From Hanleya hanleyi (Eukaryota > Mollusca > Polyplacophora > Lepidopleurida > Hanleyidae): a stretch of DNA of 64,000 bases. The notes under the pieces were generated by a model that did not search any database, was not told where the DNA came from, and saw only the letters and a list, made by a program, of their open reading frames with translations. Below, one piece after another: positions 45,650 to 57,630 of this stretch. Position 1 is the first letter of the stretch, and every line of letters begins with the position of its first letter. The position numbers and the translations under genes were made by a program. The stretch is taken from assembly GCA_036873755.1 (NCBI GenBank), contig JAVTVY010039307.1, positions 1-64,000 of the forward strand, given 5' to 3'.

Positions 45650-45650
45650 C

Positions 45651-46984
45651 TTGAAATGAGAGTGAAAACTTGAGTTGAATTATGGTATGGCCTACAGGAT
45701 ATTTACAACAACAGGGACGTTTACAAATTGGCTTATGGGGGGGGAGGTTATATCTGCCGAATGACAGAATTGGGCGTATTGGTGAGGGGTGATGATGCGG
45801 GTAGGAGAGTTTGGGGACGTTACCCTGCCGCATTTCATTGTAGCCCATCGGTCCATTGAGCCATTCTGAATTTATTTTATCATTCTGAGGTTAGGTTCAT
45901 CCTAAGCCTATTATCATAATCCTAGGCTGGTACATATTGTTCAGAATTTTGAAATCGTACCTTGATATCTCGAAGCCAATTGGGTGTCTATAATAATTAC
46001 CTTATCGCGAACACACACACGCACAGTTATATAAACACAAATGAATTAAGTGTATTTGAATAATGATGAATAGGAGGTATTAATATTATGAGAGACCTTT
46101 ATGTATTTAGAAAAACTGTGCGGTCAGATCAAATAGTACCCGGATTATCAAATCGTAACACTTTTCTTGATAACGTTAATACGCCCTTAAACGTACACAA
46201 CGAAGACCTACACAACAGGATGTGGGAATTATTAGACCCGCTCTCCTGGCGACGAGGGCGAGCTCATATACAGGTTATATTCACAGGCGGTGTCTTTGAA
46301 AGGGAGACCGGTAATTGACATAAAGGTTCATAAATGACCCACAAGGTTATGATAGTTCTATAATAATTTCTTTATCGCGTTTTTATCGCGGCTCAAGAAA
46401 AACACTCACGCGACTACTAATATAATACACCAGGCTGAGATATTTGAATCTCCCAGTACCATTTTGTTTGCTTATATCGTCAGGTACTTCATTCACCACT
46501 CGGTACTGTAAATTTGAACTCAAATATGCAGGTTTTTTCAGTTTGGAATATAGGTGACTAATCCACCATTGTCAACTGACTTAATACACCATAAAATAAT
46601 TCCATAACAATTACGGTTATCTCTTCGTAGATGTCATACACGTCGGGCAGTTTAGTAGTATTACCGAGTGACTACTCTGTGCAGCTTAGTCATTTGGTGA
46701 CTGACCGGAAGACCATAAGCAGAAAGCAAACGTGCCATATATGTACCATACACCCGTGGTGTTCTTTTTCTTTATTTTTCTAGAAGATGTGGTTAATAAA
46801 ACGTTAGTTTGCGAATATCTTGTGTATACATGCACTGTATACACGTCAAAACATATGAAAAATAATATCCCAACTTTTAAAGTGATTAGTTATTTCTTAA
46901 AACTTCAGTCCAGGTTAATCATGTCATTGTTGCTGACACGTGCACAGTTACCATATACCAATCCCCCGGGGCTACCATTGAGAG
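45651..46984. other. Stretch without recognisable gene
   Basis: AT-rich. A 76-codon ORF at 46088-46318 follows a GGAGGT-like sequence, which is coincidental in eukaryotic DNA. Nothing else is supported. Confidence 0.4.
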
Positions 46985-47655
46985 TGAGCACCGAGGTATA
47001 GCTTGTTGTCCTTTGAAAATGCTTTTGACTTTTTATTTAATTTAGACGAACGCTGATATTTCCATCGTGAGGGTCGGTAAATTCCCAATAGTACGAAACA
47101 AATAATGTACACGTCGATGATACTACTGGCTTCCAAGGATAGTTCGATAAATACCACAGCCCCAATGACTAATTTGAATGTCATTTCTGAAATGTTTTGG
47201 AAAATCACGAGGCATTTTCTTTGTGTATCTATACCGGTTCATAAATATCAATAGGCTTAAATTTCAGACGTCTCTGGACGATATTGCCCTCTCGGGGGTT
47301 TCGCCAACTCGACCACATTATCTTGCCTAGTGTCATAAGGTGACTATAACAAAGATATAATATTTCCCAAATTGATACACCGGTGTGGATTTCTAATTGA
47401 ACATTCGAAATGATATACTTTTGATCTTTCACTGCAACTACATAAACATATTAACATTTCCATGCATTATTATTACATGAACGTTGATAGCGCTAATGGC
47501 GTCTGTGGGTGTTCCAACAAATACCACGTCTCATCTATACGTGTGTTGTTTTAAATGTTATGTGTTTCTGTGGGAATTGAGGTGAATGTCAAAATATATT
47601 GATTGAAATGTTCATAACATACGATAGATAGTAAAAGCGCCATCTAGTGGACAAA
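46985..47655 (+). repeat. Dispersed non-coding repeat, copy 1 (diverged)
   Basis: Shares ATTTCC.TC....GT..GTAAATTCCCAA, TAGTACG/AGTATAGG-type and TGTTTCTGTGGGAATT-type blocks with copies at 48230 and 52190. The most diverged of the three. Confidence 0.55.
47636..47650 (-). promoter_or_regulatory. CTCF-consensus-like motif, copy 2
   Basis: The minus strand reads CCACTAGATGGCGCT, identical to 39665-39679. Confidence 0.4.
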
Positions 47656-48229
47656 CTGGTGAACATGCCTTCTCGATTTCCCTTCGAGCGTCTCATGAGA
47701 CGTCTTATTGGAATTCGTTTACTCAAATAATGATGTTGAGATCAAACCCTCTCTTCTCGTAAGTTTAATGCAAGTCAACTTTAATGAAAAGTTCAATTTA
47801 TCAATGTGTAAGCTGTTGCATTAATGCATTAACTAAGCTGAATTGTTTTAATTTGTGGGTGCTAACCTCAGCAATTTTCGTCGCTAATTAACGTGTTATT
47901 ATTGAAAAATATAGGCGAACCATATGAAACTGATAAGTCATCAAGACTGTCCTATCGTTGCTGGAGTAAATATGAAATCAGATAGAACAAACACTGGGAA
48001 GAAGTTGGGCACTTGGCATGAAACTGCACGATCAATTTGGACCCTTGAAGGAAGAAAAAGGGAGTATACCCCTGGACAATTTAGAGGAGCACAAGATCTT
48101 GAGAATCTGGGACAATCTGAAGGTCTCGTTTATCATATGTTTGACTGCTATTAGAATATGAATGAATCTAATATATTTCCCAAACTTCCATTTATTTTCT
48201 CTTTCAATGTAATTATTTACAGAAACTTC
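47656..48229. other. Spacer with a 76-codon ORF
   Basis: The ORF at 47924-48154 (Lys/Arg-rich, no recognised domain) is the only coding candidate and is weak. Confidence 0.3.
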
Positions 48230-48870
48230 ATTCCAGGAATAATAATATCACCAATATATGCATCCTCACTGAGCGAGTTCTAATCTCTTGTGGCTACGAT
48301 TGATAGCCGCTACCGACATTCCCCAAAGTGCAGCTTTTTTGTTTGAAAGGTTTACTCGGTTTAAAAATGTGGAATCCTATACATTTTAATTTTTACTGAA
48401 ATTGGCAGACACTTACTTTTCCGTCCTAATATCGGGGGTAAATTCCCAACGGTATAGGGAAAAAAATATTCCCTCGTACACTGATGGCGCAGATGACCAC
48501 GTAGGTGTTATAACAATATCAACATGAATTTGTTTTAATGTCATCCGTGTAGATTTCCTATAAATATGCATGGGTCGTTCTGTCGCATGTCCGTGCCGTT
48601 GGGCTTTAAATGTGAGGTGTTTCTGTCAATTGCAGAAAATGTCAAAACAGTTGGATTCAAATGAACAATTTTAATGAAATATACGTATGACCTACATTAA
48701 AGGTCAAAGTACAACTATTGGAGTAAATGTCGATTGTTTTCCCGGGCGAAAATAATGATGCGCTTAGGTGGAGGAAGTTTGTGTCTTCATATAAACGGCC
48801 TATGTTAATGGCGATGTGACTTTCTCAGAGAGTATTTTGGATAGACTGTTAAATTTAGATTTTGCTAAAT
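48230..48870 (+). repeat. Dispersed non-coding repeat, copy 2
   Basis: Aligns with 52190-52790 through GGCTACGATTGATAGC, TTTGTTTGAAAGGTTT-type, TAAATTCCCAACGGTATAGG, AATGTCAAAACAGTTGGATT and ATACGTATG blocks. No conserved frame. Confidence 0.75.
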
Positions 48871-50820
48871 TTTGCCTAAGTGCGCATGCGTAAATGAGAT
48901 GTGAGGTTACAACGAGATACTATCATGTTTGGTGGATATATTGAAAAATTATATAGATTTTTTTTCAAACCTCGATTATGACGAATAGTCATGGAGATTG
49001 AAAGTTTTTGTAGATTATATTAGTTTGGCCCGATATCGGACAGTTCGAAAAGAAACCAGACAATCACAACCACCCAGGTCACGGGAATAAATACACGATT
49101 TCTCTGTGTTGTCAAGTTAACTTGAGTGAAAGGATGAATGTTGTTTCCACTCAGACTGAGTGAAAACGAAATTTGACTTGATTTTTGTTCTCAGATAGTA
49201 AAATCCCCAAAAAATCATTAAAAAAGAGTAAAGTTCACTCACTTTGAGTGAAATTCTATCAATTGTTTTAGAGAGTAGCTAATTTTCGGCATATATGAAT
49301 AAATCAATCATGGTAAACTTGATAGATTTTCTAAAAGATAGGCGACGAGAAGCACATGGTGAAAATTGTGAAAATGCCCGTCGACTCCCAAGGATTTAAT
49401 ATCTCACACAACATCTTGGAACTGAGGTAACTTAACATTCCTCACTCCTTCTCGAGTCATACAACAGAAAAAGAGGGATTTGCGTGACACTTTATCTTTT
49501 TAATGGGAAATATACGTCATATTTTTTGAAACAGAAGCCTTCACCAGAACAAAATTTTATATCAACGGACGGAGTGAGGCGGCAATGCTTTACCTCAAAC
49601 AAAGTAGGAGGGTTTGTATGGCTTAAGCCGGACAGGGCGAGAGCGGGAGACGGGGAGCGGGGTGGATTGGGGCGAGGTATGCTTCAGCCAAGAGGGACAG
49701 TAGAGAAAGAGCATGCAAAAATGGTAGTATTGACCTTTCACTTCGCATTTCATTAAATTTTCAGAAGTCAATGCGGCAAGTTTTGCCCCCAGTCACTCCC
49801 ATGTTATTTTATTCCAAAGCTCACTTCCGGTTACGACCTCGGCCATATTTACTGCTAGAGGTCAACAGCGCGTTTTGATTCCCCATCGATTGAAATTGTA
49901 GTTTAAGGGCCGCTTCCCATTCGGATTTCGCGGCCCATCAACTCAATGTTTTATTTGAATTTCGCGGTACATTACTTTGTTTATTGAATTTCTTTTCCAG
50001 CGCTAAATATATAAATAAATAAATAAATAATAATTTGATTCCCCACTTTATTTCCAGAGGTCACTTCCGGTCACGTGCGACACACGTGGCGTTATACCGC
50101 TCGATCTAGCGAACCAATCATCAATCGAGAAACGGACCAGTTAGCAAGTTAGAAAACAACCAATCACGTCGTATTTTCCAACCATTGGAGTAGCATGAAT
50201 CAATGAACCAGTGAAACTAAGGTGGACGGGTCTAAAGTTCGGAGGCTGGCCCCATTAATAGACCCGCTTTTCTACATCGGTACTCACTTTTGCCGAGTAC
50301 CCACGAACCCAGATCAACATAATCACTCAACCATGTCGAGAGTCCTACTCTCCCTTACTCTCTGGTGCCCAACAATTAAATGGGTGATTGATAGGTTAAA
50401 ATTGTGGTTTACGGGCCGCTTCCCATTCGACCTATCATCATAATGCGTTTATTCTCACATATTGGAATTTTCATTGCGGAGATTACATCAATCGTATTGA
50501 GTTGGTGCGTAATTATATGATATTCTAACATTCATATAACATAAAAGGATAGTAAATACAGGTGCGCGATAATTAACGAGTGAGGGAGATAAGATATATA
50601 CAGAAGTTTTTAGTTGGAAGTAGAAATTAGAGTCTATACAATTAAGTATGAAGCTGTAAGGATTTATTAACTGTACATTCATAATATTCTCATGGAATGT
50701 TTTGGTGGTTAATATAGGCAGTGTTCCTGTCGATTAACCGTACGCCGTAAAAAAAATGAGGATGCTAGAAATCTGTGATCCTGGAAATCTGTGCCTGTAA
50801 CATTGCGCCAGTAGCGTATC
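48871..50820. other. Stretch without recognisable gene
   Basis: Contains TCACTTCCGGT words near 49820 and 50057 and an (AAAT)n tract near 50008-50030. ORFs are short and without domains. Confidence 0.4.
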
Positions 50821-50839
50821 AGGGTAGGGTGGCAGGCTT

Positions 50840-51257
50840 CACCCAGTGTGTGGGTGGCTGGAGCGTGGGGCTTTCATAGCGTCACGAGATACGTACCTCA
50901 CAACGGTCACTTGTATTTATTTACACAAAAAGAGCCGACGGTGTATTCCATGCCACGAATATCTCACAGTGAAACATATTGTTATCGACTGTATAGATTT
51001 AAAGATTGTAAGAGAATGTTTTTATCGAGCGACTATTTTGGAAGATCTTTTTGGTTGGGTGAGGGAGGACTGTGTCTTAGGTTATTTGAGAGAAATCGGT
51101 TTGATGCATACATTTGAATGTGTGTATGTTTTAATGTGTTGGGTTACTAAGTTATTAACTTGAGTACTTAGAATTTGTTTGATCGTCGGTATATAGCTGA
51201 AATATTACTGAACGCGACGTTAAACCTTAATCTCTCTCTCTCTCTCTCTCTCTCTCT
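50840..51257 (+). mobile_element. 5'-truncated LINE, C-terminal end plus 3' tail
   Basis: The coding end is followed, after a short UTR, by TATATAGCTGAAATATTACT, GAACGCGACGTTAAACC and (TC)n. This arrangement shows that the tail also seen at 42590 belongs to a LINE. The clade is probably Jockey/R1-like, judged from the Cys/His spacing. Confidence 0.75.
50846..51163 (+). pseudogene. LINE ORF2 C-terminal fragment with Cys/His knuckle
   Basis: Reads RRCIPCHEYLTVKHIVIDCI with C-x2-C-x8-H-x4-C spacing, the usual knuckle at the end of Jockey/R1-like RT proteins, followed by DCVLGYLREIGL near the C terminus. Upstream RNase H and RT are missing. An alternative frame (50848-51117) matches the N-terminal part better, so a frameshift probably lies near 50930. 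Confidence 0.75.
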
Positions 51258-51530
51258 TGTACATTGCATGTTGAGGGCTTTTTTGTATTGGCGGCGGAGA
51301 TCCCAGACAATCCACGACCTGACTCATCTGCATCATCTTATTGATTAGCGTGACAGGTCTCACTGCATTCCATGACCCGTATCCAACGTAATCACATAAC
51401 CCTAAGATGACAACCCACACACACCCTGTACTTTCGCGGCTACGTCTCTGTCGTCGTCTGAATCACAAGGGCTTCAGTACGACACCCACCATGATATATA
51501 TATGGACCACACTTTGTCCAACTATAGTCC
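51258..51530. other. Spacer
   Basis: No gene or repeat recognised apart from a short (AT)n near 51494. Confidence 0.4.
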
Positions 51531-51532
51531 CA

Positions 51533-51693
51533 CACGCTTAAAACTAAAGTGTTGAATCTTACTCGTAAAGTGTCGAAATAACCCTTTAAGTGTGTCCAGA
51601 GGGATTGCTCTTTAAGTGTTGTCCCTGTGGACACACTTAAAGAGTTATTTCAACACTTTACGAGTAAGTTTCAACACTTTAGTTTTAAGCGTG
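51533..51693. mobile_element. Palindromic MITE, about 161 bp
   Basis: Arms CACGCTTAAAACTAAAGTGT ... and its complement ACACTTTAGTTTTAAGCGTG, each about 65 bp, with a ~29-bp loop (GAGGGATTGCTC...). The arms also contain repeated AAGTGT/ACACTT words. Non-coding. Confidence 0.9.
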
Positions 51694-52189
51694 CAGTTGA
51701 CGGGATGTAAAATCATTTACCCAACGTGTTTGGATGTAAACTCCGTTTTCCCACATTCTGTTCCAGGAAAATCCTAATTTTACATCAACCTGCCAGTCAC
51801 GTGACCGGTTGTGACCTCGTCGTGTTGCCATGACAAACCCTGTCCATGGTCATAGGATATACAACCGATATTAAACCTGCATGTTCCCTCCACGATTTCC
51901 CTCAACAGACATTCTGAGATTTATTTTTCCGCATGCTTTCTCGGGAAAAAATGACCACTCCGCGACAACCGCAGGTCCAAGGCCAAAGTTCACAACCTAC
52001 ATTTTCCCTACACGATTTCATGCCACATATCTGTGCAGATTCGCACTTCTCATACTACTATTCAAGCTCTAGTTGAAAGTGTTCACAATCATGTGGGAAT
52101 TATTTTCACTCTGCAAGTGGAAATATTTTCTGGTTGTACTGATTTTCACACGGGCGCAAATGTATCACTTTTCAGTAAAAATAATTCCC
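51694..52189. other. Stretch without recognisable gene
   Basis: No repeat or gene recognised. Confidence 0.4.
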
Positions 52190-52790
52190 ATCTGGACAGG
52201 AATAATATCAGAGGGATTGAGCTGAGTTCTGTCTCCAGTGACTACGATTGATAGCTGGTACCACCAATATCCAAGGTGCTTTGTTTGGAAAGTTTGCACT
52301 TTTTACAAATGTGAAATACTGTACATTTGACTTTTTATTGAAATAGACAAACACTAACATTTCCGTCAAAATGTCGTGGCTAAATTCCCAACAGTATAGG
52401 AAACATATATTGCGTCGCTCATTGATGGAGCGGGTGACACCGAGGCTTGCTGGTGTAACAAATACGACAACCTCATTTAGTTTTAATGTTTTTATCCCTG
52501 CAGTATTTCTTATTTAAAATGCATTAGAAATTTCCCTCACATGTACACACAAGTACCGTACATTAGAGTGAGTGGGCTTAAGTGTTTTTGATGTTTCTAG
52601 GAATTACAGAAAATGTCAAACAGTTTGATTTGAATAAACAAGTTCAATAAAGTATACGTATGCTCTTTTCGCCATGTACTGAAGAAAATGTCGATTCCTT
52701 GTCCACGCGGGGAAATGGGCGCTCAAGTGGACGAAGTTGGTGTGTTGTGACTTTTTCAAAGAATAAATTGGGTAGATTGCAAAGTTAAAT
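52190..52790 (+). repeat. Dispersed non-coding repeat, copy 3
   Basis: Best partner of 48230-48870; see the shared blocks there. Runs up to the start of the repeat at 52845. Confidence 0.75.
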
Positions 52791-52844
52791 TAATGAGTTA
52801 CCAGGTTATAGCGAGGTATATCATGCTGGGTGTATATATTCAAC

Positions 52845-53985
52845 AAGCACTGGACGAGCACGAAGACCTCCGTCGAGGCAATAGGGTACAGGAGTGTAGC
52901 CATGGTGGCTCTATACAGACGAGAGGGAATTTAAGCAGTACGGTAGGATGCGTACATGCAATAAGCGGGTGTGGAGCTAAAACTTGGAACAGTTGATGGA
53001 TTCTGAAAGATGCTGTGAAGATACTTTGTGGGATTGTGTCAGTGCAGATTTTCAGATTGAAAGCTGATTTAATCGCAAAAACAACAAATCTTAACGGATG
53101 GAATGTCGAACAGAAGAACTCTCCTGGGGAAAGAATTAGGAGGGTGACGGAGAACGAGAATAATCACTCTCCTCAAAAAAACCCCAAGAGACTGGAAATA
53201 GCATTTGGCCTACATAACCAAACATTCTGATTTAATCTGATTTCAGGTGTTTGAAATATTGGGACATGGAATAGAGTATATGCATGGACAACCCGGAATA
53301 CTGCTTGTGACACTCATCCTCCCAAGCCAGTGTATCGATCTCTGGCTTGGTTAGTTACCTATACCAGTTCTGGATATGAATAGATGTAGGGGTTTCCTCC
53401 TAAATCAAACCAATCAATGAACGCGCTAAGCTAGCTGATTAGACCAATCCGCTGTGAGTTATGAGATGTGACAGGTTTACATTTCATAGCGTGCCAAACT
53501 TCCTCGATGTCAGGCTGAAATCGACATCAGAAGTCAAAGCAAACACCGCAGGCTTAGGATACCGACATACTAATTCAAAACAAGCGCGGCGAAGATGAAA
53601 TGCACGAGATTGTATAATAGAGGCATCAAATCAAGAACTCATTCGAATCACCAAAAATGCCCAGGTAAACCCTCTGCGAGGAGTTAGGTTTTACCTGAAC
53701 TTGTGAAGATGGTGACACTAGACTTCCCTTCCCTTCCCTTCCCCGCCTGCCTCTGAGAGGATCCCTGCCCCTAACTCAAGCAGTTAGCCGGAGAAATGAG
53801 ACCCTGTCTGCCGTGTACCAACTTGCTTTTGATTTTGTATCATATATGTATAATACCCACCAACACTCCATATTTTGTACCAGTATGTGTATACAATCAC
53901 TGAGAGAATCCTCCACAAAACATACCATTTGCTACACCCGAGTTATACCGACAGTCCGTTCTGATGTCTCTCATGTGAGAGGATT
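52845..53985 (+). repeat. Dispersed repeat, copy 2 (matches 21116-21680)
   Basis: Same block order as copy 1, with extra sequence around 53330-53700 that may be a later insertion. Contains tandem TTCCC words near 53725. Confidence 0.65.
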
Positions 53986-54469
53986 TTCAAGAATTTATAT
54001 CGAAAATATAACAGGATTCAAGAATGGTTAACGATGCAATTGAAGGAGGGGACGGAAGGGGGGAGGGGGGAATCAGCTGATCCGCGTGTGACCTCTCTTG
54101 CCGGAGGAGTGTCACGACTGCCCAATCAGAATTGAGAAAGAAACGAGCCATCATCTAGGTGCCCGTAATGAATGGACAGTTACGTTGGATTTTGAATGGC
54201 CCGGCAAAGGTATAACATTGCACAAATTTACTAATCTGACAAGTGGAATATATAAGTGATAATTGTAGAATATGCTGATGTATTTTGTTTGGAGGTAAAC
54301 CGTTTATTTCTCGTTTCACCCAAAGTGCGTTTCACTATGTATAGAGACCCCATATTTCGACACTTCACCCTAATACCACGGCCCCCACCTCCCCCCCTCC
54401 AATTTCTGTTTTGAGGGCCTGTGTTTCTAACCCTGCCAGGACATTTTCTCCACACTTGGGACAACCTGA
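53986..54469. other. Spacer
   Basis: G-rich runs near 54045-54075; no gene. Confidence 0.4.
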
Positions 54470-55070
54470 TTAACCCTACATGTATCTGGCCTGGGCTTTT
54501 TGGGACCTGTCCAGGCCTGGGGGGGGGGGGGGGCGAAATGGCCCCCCCCTAATTATTTTTCTTACCCCTTGAGCTAGTGGGCTGAAACTTACCACACTAT
54601 ACCCTTGGGTCAAGCTCTACCAGAAAATGTAAAAAAATCCAAGATGGCCGCATTAATGACGTTACAGTGACGTCATTTTCAAAAACGGCATTTTTTGGTC
54701 GATTTTTCGGTCGGATTTTCCGAATTTTTTATTTATGCAATTTCACCGCAAAAAGTGCATGATAAATTAGTAAATATTAATGTGATGTGAAATGAAATAG
54801 TTTTTGCCCACTTTTCATCGCGGAAAAGCAGAAATTTTGAAGAAATATGACAAAAACATCACTTTTCTGGTACACCACGTGGCCGCCATCTTGGATTTAC
54901 CCATGATCCTCTGCTCAGGGGTTTATGCAAATGGTCTCAAAATGACCCCAATATGATAAACTATAAAGTCCGGGAGTTTCAGCACCCCATTTTTCGTCGT
55001 TCCGGAGATAGCGCAGAAAGTTTAGTAGGGGGACCATAATGCCCCCCCCCCCCAGGCCAGGTAGGGTTAA
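54470..55070 (+). mobile_element. piggyBac-like MITE, copy 2 (complete)
   Basis: Begins TTAACCCTAC (54470) and ends GGTAGGGTTAA (55070): a TTAA duplication with CCCTA-starting inverted ends, the hallmark of piggyBac-type transposition. About 600 bp, non-coding. Internal landmarks are a G-run near 54520, TGACGTCA (54668-54675), CGTGGCCGCCATCTTGG (about 54888) and a C-run near 55042. Use as reference for the other four copies. Confidence 0.85.
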
Positions 55071-55161
55071 AATAGAGAAAGATATGAAAAGGGACACTAA
55101 TCACCATGATATTCTTATCCATGACATGGGTGCTCAAACTTTTAGACGATAGAATGTCTGT

Positions 55162-56127
55162 ATAGGGGAGATTGGGGTACACTGGGACATTTTTCACCTT
55201 TTTGCGAAAATCTCTGTTATTATTGTCCTGCAGTGTAGCCTTGTATACTCTCGTTATAACTCATACTCATTATGACAGTCACACACACAAATCTGAAATA
55301 TCTGTTATACTTTTCTACAGAATTCTGTTTTAAAAACGTAAACAATTTGTGTCCCAGTTTGCCCCACTATGGGGTACTCTGGGACACTCACTGGTGTGCG
55401 ATGGGACAATAATCAAAATACATTTTATAAGAAGTATATACTAATATGTTTCATAGGAGTTTAGAAGATTCAACAGCGGTGGTTAAGTTAGTTGCTATTT
55501 TAGGCCCCTGCTTTATGTAAAATATTTCCCAGGAGCCAAATTTGAGGAAAAAAATATTTTGTTTGATTCTCATCCCAACGAAAGAATTTGACTTTGAAAG
55601 TTTTAGTATAACTCATCAAATCTGATAGGATTAGCAAATACTACCCTCTAGGGGACAAAATAATGCACTTTGATGGAATTTTAGGATGAAAGGAAATTTC
55701 CTCATTTGATTATTATTGTCCCAGTGTGCCCCGGCAAAAGTGTCCCACTCTGCCCCAGGTGCATGATATATTCCTTTTTATGACAAAAAACTAATACATA
55801 CAGCTGAGATACTAAATTGATATAATTAAAGTGTACCTTTGCCCATCCTCTCTCAGTAGTAACAAAACAGCAATGAAGAACCGCTGAAAACTTCTCATAA
55901 CGAACTATCATCCTCAGTCCTAAAAATTTACTTGGACTGCTCAAAAACAATTTTGGTGTCCCTAATTTTTTACCAATGATAGGTTTTATTTGTAATCAAT
56001 ATAGAAGTTGTATGGGGGTGATAGCTTTCTGGTGATAGTAATGTAATCTGCTTCTTGTTCTTAACAAAAGAGCTAGATGGGTTGTCCCAGTGTGCCCCAA
56101 GTCCCACTGTAACCCAATCTCCCCTAC
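55162..56127. mobile_element. DNA transposon with TAGGGGAGATTGGG termini, about 0.97 kb
   Basis: Left end TAGGGGAGATTGGGGTACAC and right end GTAACCCAATCTCCCCTA are inverted repeats. Subterminal GTCCCAGTGTGCCCC-like words occur several times in both orientations (55355, 55715, 56080). No ORF of note, so non-autonomous. The flanking duplication may be TA or GTA but is not certain. Confidence 0.8.
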
Positions 56128-57461
56128 AAATGAAACTACCCACGTGAAATTTGGTTCATATGTATGACTTCTGCAAAAAAGGCTGATGGGTCGATTCGAA
56201 CTAAGGGATGCCAGTGTACCGAGGGGCGGGGTCATTTTTTTCAATTCAGGACATATACATCAAAAAGAATTCACCCCAAAAACATTTTCTTTAGAAATAC
56301 CAATAAATTCTCAATTTCAAATTACACCGATCTGATAGAGAAATGTTACATTTCCCTGTGGGCAAAGGGGTAGAAAAATAGCTTCTAGATATAGATCTAA
56401 TACGTGAGATCTCTCCTCTCTAAAGCCATATGTGGAATTCCTTGGTACATACGTGCAAAACTGTTCAACATATGTGGAATAAACGATTAAATACTGAAAC
56501 GGCTTGCCATATAGTCCCGTTCCTTCCAAAACAGAGTGCAGTTGCCTCCTGGAATGAGTTCGGATGTTCCATTCCTGATCGTGGAAGAGTAGCAATGCCC
56601 ATTGAATTGCATTCCAATGAGGGTTCCCGACATTTTCAATAGTGTATTATCGGCATTTTCCTTTTATAAAATACACAGTTATCTTCTGTTAATAAGAGAA
56701 AGCAAACTCAACAAAATACAGCAGAAGGCAAGCGAATATTTGAACAGGGGGTGTCAGTTGGGTAGCTTCTTATACTATACGCTGTGCATCGTGAGAGCGG
56801 GACGTGAATCGTCTAATTACCTTTATCAGTAAAATACAATAGAACAGTTGATTTCGGCTTCTATCGGCTAGGAAATCCGGTTTCAGCCATGTCAGGCCAA
56901 CCAGAGGACGAAAATTCCTCTATCGGTTGGACACATCGATAAGATGTAATATGATCTTCCTGGCTGTAGAGCTAAAGAAATCGTCGTGATGTCCATGTCA
57001 GGATTAGCAAAATTTCGCCAAACAGGATTATGAGCGACCAATAACTTCCAACGTCGAGGAGCGGATGACCGAGGAGCTTATCGTGATTTCGGCTCAATCG
57101 GACCGACAAACGGCTATGGGTGACTTGTAATATCTCCAGTTTATCTGGGGGGTTAATATTTTAATGGTGTTTCAAATACCAACGTAAGTATCTGAGCTAC
57201 CGATTTTAAATAGGTAGATAATAAGTCACGAAAAAGCCGATATAATCCAACTGACAGGTGTAAGAGCCAACATTGGTAATGGAGAGCGGTTCAGACCAAA
57301 CTCTGACTCATAGTGTCAGATGACATAGATGGCTGTACAGTATCCCTCCATAACTCTTGGCCGATCTTCCAGGGTTGACTATAGCATTATACCAGATGTC
57401 CTGAGTACCTCGTTTCTCCGACTTCGTAGCTGTTCGCCATGCAGGTCGTGGTGAAGTGAGG
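56128..57461. other. Stretch without recognisable gene
   Basis: AT-rich; short ORFs only. ATATGTGGAAT occurs twice near 56428 and 56470. Confidence 0.4.
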
Positions 57462-57545
57462 TTACGTTGTGGAACCTCAGAACTTCTGTAGGTGATACGT
57501 TGTGGGACACCAGAACTTCTATAGGTGGTACGTTGTGGGGCCTTC
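57462..57545 (+). repeat. Three-copy ~37-bp tandem repeat
   Basis: ACGTTGTGG..CC.CAGAACTTCT followed by TAGGTG.T, three copies with the last incomplete. Confidence 0.75.
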
Positions 57546-57630
57546 TATAGCTGTAATGTACTGGGATGGGGTGCGACACGGGATTATTGACTTTTTGACG
57601 ATTCCAAGATACTATTTTGCATGACACATT

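Larger units (their letters stand above)
43840..45650 (+). mobile_element. Decayed virus-like gene cluster (Polinton/adintovirus-type gene neighbourhood)
   Basis: All recognisable fragments are on the plus strand: a packaging-type ATPase split over several frames (about 44505-44930), then a basic region and a small conserved-looking ORF (about 45220-45649). The same gene family is represented by another fragment at 57631-57960. The assignment to Polinton/adintovirus-like elements is from memory of similar metazoan loci and is tentative. No polymerase, integrase or terminal repeats were found. Every gene is broken, so it is an old copy. Confidence 0.5.

Noticed and set aside
46060..46318. ORF preceded by a GGAGGT sequence like a bacterial ribosome binding site
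   Set aside because: Everything around it is eukaryotic repeat DNA; one such match is expected by chance.
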